64,000 nt of DNA from positions 992,001-1,056,000 of the forward strand of contig CAXXIY010000002.1 in NCBI GenBank assembly GCA_963675995.2. Reading direction: 5' to 3'. This document shows, piece by piece, positions 15,292-24,073 of this stretch (the stretch's first letter is position 1; each line of letters starts with the position of its first letter). The translations under genes and the position numbers were made by a program. This DNA comes from JAAFHB01 sp963675995. GTDB lineage: Bacteria > Bacteroidota > Bacteroidia > Bacteroidales > Prolixibacteraceae. The notes under the pieces are model-generated. The model had not been told where the DNA came from. It worked only from the letters and a program-made list of their open reading frames with translations, and searched no databases.

Positions 15292-15305
15292 TTGATATAT
15301 ATCAA
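15292..15305. promoter_or_regulatory. Perfect FNR-like palindrome
   Basis: TTGATATATATCAA is an exact match to the FNR consensus TTGAT-N4-ATCAA. It lies just past the stop of the FNR-type regulator gene and upstream of the hexaheme lipoprotein gene. A separate palindrome, GTTCACGGCTGAAC (15234-15247), lies nearby. Confidence 0.6.
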
Positions 15306-16037
15306 TTAGCCATTGCGACTTATTTCGATAAGGTCCTCTTCTTTAATTAATTCAATGGAACTTCTGGAGTGTTTGATAATGCCTGAATCTTCGAAATCTT
15401 TTAAATTGCGGATAAAACTCTCCTTTGTCATTCCCGACATTTCGGCAAGTTCCTGCTTTGATAGTATAAATTGAAAGGGATTTGATAAATAAATCTCATT
15501 TTTTAAAAAGAGCAATGTGTCCGCAACTCTTCCAGGCATGTATTTGTGAATCAGGTTTATAAGCGTATTGTGCATTTTGATGTGCTGCCCGTTATAAAGT
15601 TTCATCAGATTTATAGCAAATGTACTATTAACAGAAAGAAATGCGAAGATTTTAGACGTTTCAATAAAACAGCACTCAATATCGGTCAGGGCTGCAACTG
15701 TGAAATGATGCGAATCGTCAATTACGGTGCCGCCACCTGTGAAAATGTTGTTGTCTTTGATAATGTCAATGATTAAATTTTTCCCTTTTGGACCCTCTGC
15801 AACAACCTTAGCAAGACCACTTTTTATGCACACCAGGTGGGTCAGAGGGGTATTTTGTTTGGTAATTGTCTCACCTGCACGAAATCTAATGTGCCGCTTA
15901 TTGTCCATGATAGAGCGTAACTCTTCCCTGGTGAGACTGTTGAATATATGTGTGTCACCGCAACTACTTGGATTAAGGCAACATAGATCCTTACAGCCAA
16001 CACATAAATCGCAGTTATTTACCCTAGATGCAAACAT
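15306..16037 (-). CDS. Crp/Fnr-family regulator with FNR-type cysteine arrangement
   Basis: A 243-residue regulator. A Cys-rich N-terminus carries C9, C12, C15, C19, C20 and C26. A cyclic-nucleotide-binding-type beta-barrel (about 35-150) has C122/C123 at the place where E. coli FNR keeps its essential C122. A C-terminal helix-turn-helix (about 190-225) has the recognition segment MTKESFIRNLKDF, keeping the Glu and Arg used by FNR/CRP to read TGA/TCA half-sites. The cysteines suggest an oxygen- or NO-sensitive iron-sulfur cluster. It sits at the edge of the cytochrome block, and TTGAT-type boxes occur upstream of several of those genes, so it probably activates anaerobic respiration genes. 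Target assignment is inference. Confidence 0.85.
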   Translation of the reverse strand: MFASRVNNCDLCVGCKDLCCLNPSSCGDTHIFNSLTREELRSIMDNKRHIRFRAGETITKQNTPLTHLVCIKSGLAKVVAEGPKGKNLIIDIIKDNNIFTGGGTVIDDSHHFTVAALTDIECCFIETSKIFAFLSVNSTFAINLMKLYNGQHIKMHNTLINLIHKYMPGRVADTLLFLKNEIYLSNPFQFILSKQELAEMSGMTKESFIRNLKDFEDSGIIKHSRSSIELIKEEDLIEISRNG

Positions 16038-16744
16038 TTAGATATATTAATTTCAGCGCGAATTTAGCTTAAATATTCCATATTTTAAGCTTCTCAGTTG
16101 ATAATTTTAGCTTTTAAATCGATCATCCCGGCTTATTTTGGATATTAATATCTTACTCTCATTGAATATTTTGCACTATTTGGACCAACTCAATTTTATA
16201 ATATAATATTTCATTTGTATATTAATTGTTTTTTAACGGCCACTTGGAATTGTAGATCAACGAAGCTATATAGCCTTAGTGGCATATTCATCTTTGGTTG
16301 GCGTTTTTACAACGATGGTTATTTCATCTTTTTTACTGATCGAAATCGGTTTAACCAGCACCCTACCCACTTTGCAATATTTTCTTTGGCCGAGGGGTAA
16401 AAAAGATTCAATTTTCTTAAATCATCATTTTAATTGAAATTAATTTGATATTTAAATTGGATTATTCAAGGATCAATATGTGAATATGGTTAAGAAACCA
16501 TCAGTGATATTTCATGGTTTTTACCAAATGGGTTCACTGACCCGAATCGATGATTTTGTTGTTATTTAACAATTTCACCTAAGGTTATTATGTTGGAAAG
16601 TGCTATTATTGATGTGTTAAATTTATCGGTCATAAGCAGGTAATTCATCTATCCTTATATGGCACATAATGTGCCGCATAGAATCGTTTTGTGAATTATT
16701 TCCCTTAACCTTATTAATGAATTATATTTATTAATTGTCAATTT
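16038..16744. other. Long intergenic region
   Basis: About 700 AT-rich bases between the FNR-type gene (minus) and the rhamnosidase gene (plus). It carries a 15-base palindrome near the rhamnosidase start. A start-less open frame at 16237-16437 encodes a hydrophobic run (YIALVAYSSLVGVFTTMVIS) and could be the remnant of a membrane-protein gene. Nothing else was recognised. Confidence 0.4.
16661..16675. promoter_or_regulatory. Palindromic candidate operator
   Basis: GGCACATAATGTGCC is a perfect inverted repeat of 7 bases around one central base, 70 bases before the rhamnosidase start codon. A LacI/GntR/Crp-type operator is plausible; the binding protein is not known. Confidence 0.4.
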
Positions 16745-19444
16745 ATGAGCTCAAAAATGTGGATTGTATTTTTGCTCCTGGCAATGGTTTCTGTTTCTGA
16801 AGCATTGGTGGCAGCTAGCAAAACTGGAAATTTAAGATGCGAATACCTTGCAGGTCCAATTGGTATCGATACCCCTCATCCCCGGCTTTCGTGGCAGATG
16901 GTTGATGACAAAAGGGAGGCAAGTCAGAGTGCCTTTCAGGTCATTGTTGGTACAGACTCAGTAAAAGTTGCTGAAGGTATTGGAGATAAATGGGAAACGG
17001 GGAAAGTCAACTCTGATCAAATGCAAATCACGTACAATGGCCCTATATTAGAGCCTTTTACTCGCTATTTCTGGAACGTCAGGGTTTGGGATGAAAAAGG
17101 AGATCCCTCTTTGAATTCTTTACCGGCAAGCTTTGAAACAGGGATGATGGAAGTTCGTAACTGGCGGGGGACATGGATCACCGACAACCGGGATGTCCAA
17201 TTAAAACCTGCCCCAATTTTCCGGAAGGAGTTTATTGTTACGAAACAAATACATTCTGCCCGTGCATATATTGCGGCAGCAGGCTTATATGAATTGTCCC
17301 TCAACGGACAAAAGGTTGGGAATCACCGGCTTGATCCGATGTATACCCGGTTCGACCGGAGAACTTTATACGTCGCATATGATATTACAAAATCGCTTCA
17401 GGAGGGTAAAAATGCAGTTGGTGTTCTGTTGGGAAACGGTTGGTACAACCACCAATCAACGGCGGTCTGGTACTTTGATCAGGCTCCCTGGCGTGCCAGA
17501 CCACGGTTTTGCCTGGATATCAGGATCCGTTATGCAGATGGATCTCAGGAGACGATCTCCTCTGGTACTGAATGGAAAACATCATTGAGTTCAATCGTTT
17601 TTAACAGTATTTATACGGGCGAGCACATTGATGGACGGCTGAAGCAGCCGGGCTGGAATATCCCCGGATTTGATGACTCCAAATGGAAGAACGCAATTCC
17701 CGCAAGTACTCCATCTATAAATATTGTTGCTCAGGAGCTTCATCCGATCAGGGATGTGGATATTGTTCCAGCTTCAAAGATGACCCGATTAAGCGATCGT
17801 CATTATCTATTTGATTTGGGAAGAAATATTGCTGGTGTGAGTCAGCTTAGCGTAGCTGGAACTGCCGGAACTGTGATCCGACTTAAACATGGCGAAAGGC
17901 TTAGAGCTGATGGACTTGTTGATCAATCGAATATCGATGCACATTATCGCCCTACCGACCAGTTAGATCCATTCGGAACAGATATTTATACTTTAAGCGG
18001 AGTAGGCGAGGAGATCTTCAAACCTTCATTTAATTACAAGGGATTTCAGTATGTTGAAGTCACGAGTGACCAGCCTGTTGAACTTAAAAAAGAGAGTCTA
18101 AAAGGTTATTTTATGCACAGCGATGTTCCTGTCATTGGTTCAATTCATTCTTCGGATACCATTCTCAACAAGATATGGAAGGCGACCAATAGTTCCTACT
18201 TATCCAATTTGTTTGGCTATCCCACTGACTGCCCGCAACGTGAGAAAAACGGCTGGACTGGTGATGCGCACACCGCTATTGAGACTGGTCTCTATAATTT
18301 TGATGGTTTGACCATATATGAAAAATGGCTCGCCGATCATCGTGATGAGCAGCAACCCAATGGTGTTCTTCCTGCAATCATTCCCTCCAGCGGATGGGGG
18401 TATACCTGGGCAAACGGCCCCGATTGGACCAGTACTATTGCGATTATCCCATGGAATATTTACCTTTTTTACGGAGATTCCAGATTACTTTCCGATTGTT
18501 ATGAGAACATGGTCAGGTACGTCGATCACATCACACAAATTAGTCCCTCAGGATTGACAGATTGGGGTTTGGGTGATTGGGTACCCGTAAAATCGAAAGC
18601 ACCCAAAGAGCTGACCTCTTCGATTTTTTATTTTACTGATGCAACCATATTAGCCAAATCGGCAGCTATCTTTGGAAAGAAGGCCGATTCTGAAAAATAC
18701 AGAGCACTGGCTATAAAGATAAAAGATGCAATTAATAGCAAGTACCTGAACCGGGAAACCGGAATTTATGGTAGTGGTTTACAGACCGAATTGAGTGTGG
18801 CTTTGCACTGGGGAATAGTTCCGGAGGATTTAAAAAGTAAAGTCGCTGAAAATCTGTCCAAACGTGTAATTGCCGATGGCAAACATATTGATGTTGGCTT
18901 GCTTGGAACAAAAACGATTTTAAATGCCCTTAGCGCAAATGGCTATGCCGATCTGGCTTATGAAGTGGCTTTGCAGAAGACTTTTCCCTCTTGGGGTTGG
19001 TGGATAGTAAATGGTGCTACTACTCTATATGAAAACTGGCCGATCGATGCAAAGTCAGACATTTCACTCAACCACATCATGTTTGGCGAAATTGGTGCTT
19101 GGTTTTACAAATCGTTAGGCGGAATCTACCCCGACGAACAACATCCCGGATTTAAAAATGTGATTTTGAAACCTGATTTTGTGAAGGGGCTTAACAGTTT
19201 TGAAGCAAGTCATAAGGGGCCCTATGGAGATATCGTATCCTCTTGGAAACGAGTTGGTAAGAGTGTTGAGTACCATGTGATTATTCCGCCCAATAGCAGT
19301 GCAGAACTCACATTGAAAGGGGATAGAATTTCTGAAGGTGGTAAAGCCTTGTCCGAAGCCGGTTCGATTAAATGGGTAAAGAAGGACCCGGGAATAAATT
19401 TGCTGACTCTGAAAGCGGGGAGTTATACTTTTACAATAAAGTAA
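16745..19444 (+). CDS. Alpha-L-rhamnosidase (GH78)
   Basis: An 899-residue secreted enzyme with signal peptide (IVFLLLAMVSVSEALVAA). The N-terminal beta-domains start with LRCEYLAGPIGIDTPHPRLSW, the standard GH78 opening, and an (alpha/alpha)6 catalytic barrel follows. The catalytic-site signature DCPQREKNGWTGDAH lies near residues 494-508, and a second conserved Glu in ATTLYENWP is near residue 760. GH78 enzymes invert and release terminal alpha-L-rhamnose from pectin rhamnogalacturonan, glycosides or bacterial polysaccharides. Length and domain order are normal. The gene is monocistronic, with a palindromic candidate operator upstream and a terminator downstream. Liberated rhamnose could be taken up by the RhaT-type transporters encoded later in the window. 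Confidence 0.95.
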   Translation: MSSKMWIVFLLLAMVSVSEALVAASKTGNLRCEYLAGPIGIDTPHPRLSWQMVDDKREASQSAFQVIVGTDSVKVAEGIGDKWETGKVNSDQMQITYNGPILEPFTRYFWNVRVWDEKGDPSLNSLPASFETGMMEVRNWRGTWITDNRDVQLKPAPIFRKEFIVTKQIHSARAYIAAAGLYELSLNGQKVGNHRLDPMYTRFDRRTLYVAYDITKSLQEGKNAVGVLLGNGWYNHQSTAVWYFDQAPWRARPRFCLDIRIRYADGSQETISSGTEWKTSLSSIVFNSIYTGEHIDGRLKQPGWNIPGFDDSKWKNAIPASTPSINIVAQELHPIRDVDIVPASKMTRLSDRHYLFDLGRNIAGVSQLSVAGTAGTVIRLKHGERLRADGLVDQSNIDAHYRPTDQLDPFGTDIYTLSGVGEEIFKPSFNYKGFQYVEVTSDQPVELKKESLKGYFMHSDVPVIGSIHSSDTILNKIWKATNSSYLSNLFGYPTDCPQREKNGWTGDAHTAIETGLYNFDGLTIYEKWLADHRDEQQPNGVLPAIIPSSGWGYTWANGPDWTSTIAIIPWNIYLFYGDSRLLSDCYENMVRYVDHITQISPSGLTDWGLGDWVPVKSKAPKELTSSIFYFTDATILAKSAAIFGKKADSEKYRALAIKIKDAINSKYLNRETGIYGSGLQTELSVALHWGIVPEDLKSKVAENLSKRVIADGKHIDVGLLGTKTILNALSANGYADLAYEVALQKTFPSWGWWIVNGATTLYENWPIDAKSDISLNHIMFGEIGAWFYKSLGGIYPDEQHPGFKNVILKPDFVKGLNSFEASHKGPYGDIVSSWKRVGKSVEYHVIIPPNSSAELTLKGDRISEGGKALSEAGSIKWVKKDPGINLLTLKAGSYTFTIK

Positions 19445-19468
19445 AGGTCTCTTTAACATTTTAGCTAT

Positions 19469-19512
19469 AAAAAGAGACCAACCGTTCTATGAATACGGTT
19501 GGTCTCTTTTTT
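19469..19512. terminator. Bidirectional rho-independent terminator
   Basis: AAAAAGAGACCAACCGT pairs perfectly with ACGGTTGGTCTCTTTTT around a 9-base loop, between the converging ends of the rhamnosidase and the Gfo/Idh genes. Confidence 0.9.
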
Positions 19513-19546
19513 TTTGATATTCAGGAAACGATTTTCTTGATCGTTT

Positions 19547-20863
19547 TTAGAGTGTGGGGAGTTTCCAGGGTTCGCGGTAAGTAAGTTTTGCCAGTTTATT
19601 TGCCTCTTCCTCCGTGAATTTTAGATTTTTACCATCCCAGTGAATCAGTTTTCCTGCACGATACGCGATGTTTCCCATTTCCGAAACGATTGCAGTCAGG
19701 GCGCCAACTTCCACAGGTGCATTTAGTTTCTCGCCCTTTCTGATCGCATTAAGGAAGTTTTTCACATGATCCTTTAATCCCCCAATTGCAGATTGATGAG
19801 GTACATCCTCTATATATTTCTTTTTATCCTTATTGCTCACTTCTGCATTGACCTGCCAACCATCCCTGGAAACAATCAGTGTCCCCCTTGTTCCTGTAAA
19901 CGAGACTCCGTGGTGCATTCCATAAGGACCCATGCGGGGAATCAAGCCGCATTCCCAGATCATGGTGTGATTTGGATAACTATATAGAGCCTGCTGAATA
20001 TCAGGAGTCTCTATTACTCCTTTATTGAGATAGCATCCACCTCCGGGAGAGACAGAATCGGGATACCCGGCATTCATCCCGTAAATGGCAAAATCGAGCA
20101 AATGAACCCCCCAGTCGGTCATCGCGCCACCAGCGTAATCCCAGAACCATCTGAAATCGTAATGAAACCGGTTTTTATTAAAAGGGCGTTTCGGTGCAGG
20201 TCCCAGCCACATATCATAATCGACGTAATCGGGAGCCACAGAATCGGGTTGAGCTGGAATAGGTTCTCCCATTCCTTTGTAAATCCATGCTCTCACCAGA
20301 TTGACATCGCCGAGCTTGCCTGATCTTACATATTCGGAAGCATCGAACCAGTGTTTGGAGCTGCGCTGCCACATCCCAACCTGAACCTTTAATTTTGGAT
20401 ATTTTGCAGCTGTTTTAACCATCACCAAACACTCCTCAATACTGTGTCCCATCGGTTTTTCGACATAAACATGTTTACCAGCCTCTAAAGCCATAATCAT
20501 GATTAATGCATGCCAGTGATCGGGGGTTCCTATAATTACAGCATCAATCTCCTTAACTTCAAGAAGTTTTCTGAAGTCAGTAAAAACCGGTGGCCGCTTA
20601 TTTCTCATTTTCTCAACTTCAGCGGCTTTCTCTTCAAGGATGTTTTTATCTACATCACAAATACCATAACACTCAATATTCTCTTCGTCAAGAAAAGCTT
20701 TCAGGTCAGAGAAGCCCATATTTTTGCATCCAATAAGTCCCACACCGATCTTTTCAGAAGGGGTGTTACAACTTACGCTCCAGGGAATTAATGATGCTGC
20801 CATGGTTGTCCCTGCAACAGTTCCCGTTTTTTTTACAAAAGATCTCCGATTTATCTCTTCCAT
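19547..20863 (-). CDS. Gfo/Idh/MocA family oxidoreductase with Tat signal
   Basis: A 438-residue protein. The Tat signal INRRSFVKKTG at the N-terminus is followed by a Rossmann domain (VGLIGCKNMG, about residues 40-50), the family EKP motif in HVYVEKPMG and the C-terminal substrate domain (DWGVHLLD). Such exported NAD(P)-dependent enzymes oxidise or epimerise sugars, including C3 of glycosides, in Bacteroidota; cofactor is bound before export. It is monocistronic or at the end of a unit, converging on the GH78 gene. Substrate is unknown, but pairing with rhamnosidase suggests a glycoside or deoxysugar. Confidence 0.85.
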   Translation of the reverse strand: MEEINRRSFVKKTGTVAGTTMAASLIPWSVSCNTPSEKIGVGLIGCKNMGFSDLKAFLDEENIECYGICDVDKNILEEKAAEVEKMRNKRPPVFTDFRKLLEVKEIDAVIIGTPDHWHALIMIMALEAGKHVYVEKPMGHSIEECLVMVKTAAKYPKLKVQVGMWQRSSKHWFDASEYVRSGKLGDVNLVRAWIYKGMGEPIPAQPDSVAPDYVDYDMWLGPAPKRPFNKNRFHYDFRWFWDYAGGAMTDWGVHLLDFAIYGMNAGYPDSVSPGGGCYLNKGVIETPDIQQALYSYPNHTMIWECGLIPRMGPYGMHHGVSFTGTRGTLIVSRDGWQVNAEVSNKDKKKYIEDVPHQSAIGGLKDHVKNFLNAIRKGEKLNAPVEVGALTAIVSEMGNIAYRAGKLIHWDGKNLKFTEEEANKLAKLTYREPWKLPTL

Positions 20864-20974
20864 TTTAATATTATGGTTTTTCTCCCGTTGACAAATTTTT
20901 CGTGCTCCTTAACGGAAGGCAAACCTATAAAAAAATCTGGAGAAGTGAAGGTTGGAATTGTTTTATTTTTTTAA

Positions 20975-21388
20975 TTAATTCTTCTGAATTAAAAGTGTAA
21001 TAACCAAATCTTCGGGTTTGGATTCAACCCCAGCTTTGGGAAATGGTTTCGCATCTATAATCTGAATAGAAAATCCTTCAGGCTCTTTTTGAAGTGAGTT
21101 CATTACGGAGTGTAGTTCAATGTTGGAAGTTATTCCATTGCTTGTCCAGGTACCTTTGAGAACAACTTCTCCTGACCAGAAGCATTCAACACCTTCAGGG
21201 CATCTTGAATCAGTTACATCGTTAATCAATAATGTGTATAGCTTATCGGATGAAGCATAGGTTTGATTGAGACGAAAAGTGGATGTAGTACCTAAGGTAT
21301 AGGAGTGATCCTGCTCCATTTTTTGGCACCCTATTCCCAGAAAAAGTAAAACAACCAACAAATTTTTAAGGTTAAATACATTTTTCAT
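20975..21388 (-). CDS. Hypothetical lipoprotein
   Basis: A 137-residue protein with a clear lipobox (LLVVLLFLGIGC). The mature part contains the signature DSRCPEGVECFWSGEVVLKG, a two-cysteine motif seen in a family of small Bacteroidota lipoproteins of unknown function. The remainder looks like a beta-sandwich with a C-terminal strand LVITLLIQKN. The two cysteines may form a disulfide in the periplasm. It is separated by 178 bases from the upstream glycyl radical enzyme gene, so it is probably not in that operon. I cannot assign a function. Confidence 0.7.
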   Translation of the reverse strand: MKNVFNLKNLLVVLLFLGIGCQKMEQDHSYTLGTTSTFRLNQTYASSDKLYTLLINDVTDSRCPEGVECFWSGEVVLKGTWTSNGITSNIELHSVMNSLQKEPEGFSIQIIDAKPFPKAGVESKPEDLVITLLIQKN

Positions 21389-21566
21389 TTTGATTTACTA
21401 TTAATTTCTTTTTAGATGTTGCAAGATTTGGTTTAGTTGCTTAGAACCAAATAATTTTTAAAAGATTAGTAAAATCCGGTGATTTAGTTTTTATTTGTTT
21501 CACTAAAATCTCAATTGCGCGGTTGGACAACCATCAGCAAAGCGACTTCAAATATTGCATCGTTTT

Positions 21567-24032
21567 TCAGAAAAAGCTTTTATTCTCCGATCGTTCGATT
21601 ACTTCCTGTTGCAGGTCGGCATTCATGTCGTTGAAATAGTCGCTGTAACCCGCCATTCGTACCATGAGGTCTTTATAATCGGTTGGTGAGGCTTGTGCCG
21701 CAAGGAGTGTGGCAGTATCAACAATATTAAATTGAATGTGATGTCCTCCGAGTGTAAAATAACTCCGGATGAGCTGTCCCAGTTTTCTGATGTCATCCTC
21801 CGTTTTGAGCAGACCTGGCAAAAATCTTTGATTTAGCAGGGTCCCTCCCGATTTGACATGATCAAATTTTGTCATGGATTTTATCACTGCAGATGGTCCA
21901 TGTGTATCGGCGCCATGCGAAGGTGAAGTTCCGTCGGAAATCGATTTCCCGGCAAGACGGCCATTGGGAGTAGCACCCATCACTTTCCCGAAGTAGACAT
22001 GGCAAGTGGTGGAGAGCATATTCAGGTGATATTTCCCTCCCGGTTTGATATTAGGTTTCCCATCGATGCATTTCACCAGATCATTATAAACTTTTACTGC
22101 AACCGAATCGGCGTAGTCATGATCGTTTCCAAAGAATGGAGTTCTGTTTATGATGGTCTGACGAAGTACCTCCTCGCCCTCAAAGTTTTTTGATAGGGCA
22201 TTCAAAACCCGATCCATGCTAAAGGTCTGGTTTTCGAAAACATGCTTTTTCAGCGTTACAAGGCTGTCGGTGGTGGTGCCAAGTCCGCAGCACTGAATGT
22301 AACTTGTATTATAGCGAGGACCTCCGTCGTAATAGTCTTTGCCGCGACTTATGCAATCATCAATAACCACTGACAGGAAAGGTGCCGGAGCATATTTGGC
22401 AAACATACGGTCGATGTAATTGCTGACACGCATTTTCAGATCTACCACATAATTAAGTTGTTTCAGGAATGCGTCATAAAGTTCGGTATAGTTTTTGAAG
22501 GATCGGGGATCGCCAGTTTCGGGTCCAACGCGAATTCCGGTAACCGGATTGATCCCGTTATTGAGGGTTACTTCGAGAATTTTGGGAACATTGAGATAAC
22601 CTGTCAGCAGGTAAGCTTCTTTTCCAAAAGCCCCCACTTCAATGCAACCACTGCATCCCCCTTCTCGCGCATCCTGAAGCGATTTTCCCTGCCGAAGCAA
22701 TTCAAGGAGATAGACATCCGGATTAAAAACTGAGGGGTAACCATGTCCCTGTCGGATAACCCGGTTGGCGGCATGGAGAAATTTGTCAGGTGTTTTAGCG
22801 CTGATGTGAACCGAGCTTCCTGGTTGTAAAATGTGCAGTTCTTCAACCACTTCGAGCAGAATATAGGAGACCTCACTTGTTCCGTCGGTCCCGTCACTTT
22901 TTATCCCTCCTATGTTAATATTGGTAAAATCGTTGTAAGTTCCGCTTTCACGGGCTGTAATCCCCACTTTGGGAGGTGCCGGATGATTGTTGACTTTTAT
23001 CCAGAAGCAGGAGATCAGTTCTTTGGCATGTTCACGCGTGAGTGTGCCTTCTGCTGTTTCTTGCAAATAAAATGGTGCCAGGTGTTGGTCTAAATGGCCC
23101 GGGTTCATGGCATCCCAACCATTCAGTTCTGTAATTGTGCCGAGGTGCACAAACCAGTACATCTGAATCGCTTCCCAAAAATTGCGAGGTGCATTAGCTG
23201 GAACCTGGCGGCAAACCTCTGCGATTTTCAGTAGTTCAGCTTTTCGATCCTGATCAGGTTCTGTTTCCGCCATCTCTTTAGCCAGTTGAGCATGCCTTTC
23301 GGCAAAAAGGATGACCGCATCACATGAAATTTGCATTGCTTTCCACTCCTCGGCTTTATCAGTTGCCTCAGGATCATTAAGATAATCCAATGAATTTTGA
23401 AGGTCTGCTATTTCCCGTTTGAAATCCAACATTCCTTTACGATAGATTTTTCCGTCAAGTGCTGTATGTCCGGGAGCGCGTTGCTCCATAAATTCAGTAA
23501 ACATTCCCGCTTCATAGGCCAGTCTCCACTCTGCAGGAACATGATTAAAGATCCGTTCGCGCTGGGTTTTCCCGGCCCAATAGGGAATTACTTCTTTGGA
23601 ATAGGTCCCGATATCAGCCTGAGATATTTTATAATGCTGTAAATCCCGGGTATTTAGTGTATTCAAATCTTCGACACTATGGCAAGTAAGTTCCGGGAAG
23701 GTGGGGACGCATTTGGGTTTTGGACCTCGTTCTCCTACAATCAGTTCATCATCACCAATATAAATGGTTTTTCTTTTACAGTGATCGAGAAAGTTAGCCG
23801 CACGCAATACCGGAATAGAAAGTTTTCCGAGGTTTTCCTTATAAAAAGCTGTTTCATGCAGGGCACGCTCTATTGAAAGGGTAGGTTCTGCTTCAACACT
23901 CAGTTTGCGTAGTTTTTGAATACGTCTGTTCATGCCAGGTCCAATCTCATTATTTCCGGCGGAAGAGAAATTTCCTTCACTTACTGGTTCCCGTTTGGGA
24001 GTTTTCGCATGTTGATTAATTTCTTCGAACAT
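21567..24032 (-). CDS. Glycyl radical enzyme, PFL2 class (HypD-like)
   Basis: An 821-residue glycyl radical enzyme. The active-site motif GCSGCIEVGAFGKE places the thiyl cysteine at 463 and the conserved Glu at 465. The C-terminal glycyl-radical motif RMAGYSDYF places the radical Gly at 795. Overall length and motifs fit the dehydratase/lyase (PFL2) class, not pyruvate formate-lyase. The segments around RAPGHTALDGKIYRKG and GAFGKEAYLLTGYLN look most like trans-4-hydroxyproline dehydratase (HypD), but this subgroup call is from memory and unproven. The cytoplasmic enzyme is strictly anaerobic. Unusually, no radical-SAM activase gene is adjacent. It ends an operon with M14 peptidases and corrinoid methyltransferase genes. 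Confidence 0.8.
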   Translation of the reverse strand: MFEEINQHAKTPKREPVSEGNFSSAGNNEIGPGMNRRIQKLRKLSVEAEPTLSIERALHETAFYKENLGKLSIPVLRAANFLDHCKRKTIYIGDDELIVGERGPKPKCVPTFPELTCHSVEDLNTLNTRDLQHYKISQADIGTYSKEVIPYWAGKTQRERIFNHVPAEWRLAYEAGMFTEFMEQRAPGHTALDGKIYRKGMLDFKREIADLQNSLDYLNDPEATDKAEEWKAMQISCDAVILFAERHAQLAKEMAETEPDQDRKAELLKIAEVCRQVPANAPRNFWEAIQMYWFVHLGTITELNGWDAMNPGHLDQHLAPFYLQETAEGTLTREHAKELISCFWIKVNNHPAPPKVGITARESGTYNDFTNINIGGIKSDGTDGTSEVSYILLEVVEELHILQPGSSVHISAKTPDKFLHAANRVIRQGHGYPSVFNPDVYLLELLRQGKSLQDAREGGCSGCIEVGAFGKEAYLLTGYLNVPKILEVTLNNGINPVTGIRVGPETGDPRSFKNYTELYDAFLKQLNYVVDLKMRVSNYIDRMFAKYAPAPFLSVVIDDCISRGKDYYDGGPRYNTSYIQCCGLGTTTDSLVTLKKHVFENQTFSMDRVLNALSKNFEGEEVLRQTIINRTPFFGNDHDYADSVAVKVYNDLVKCIDGKPNIKPGGKYHLNMLSTTCHVYFGKVMGATPNGRLAGKSISDGTSPSHGADTHGPSAVIKSMTKFDHVKSGGTLLNQRFLPGLLKTEDDIRKLGQLIRSYFTLGGHHIQFNIVDTATLLAAQASPTDYKDLMVRMAGYSDYFNDMNADLQQEVIERSENKSFF

Positions 24033-24073
24033 GATATTCAGATTATAAGCCCACTGAAAATTGAAGGTTTGAT

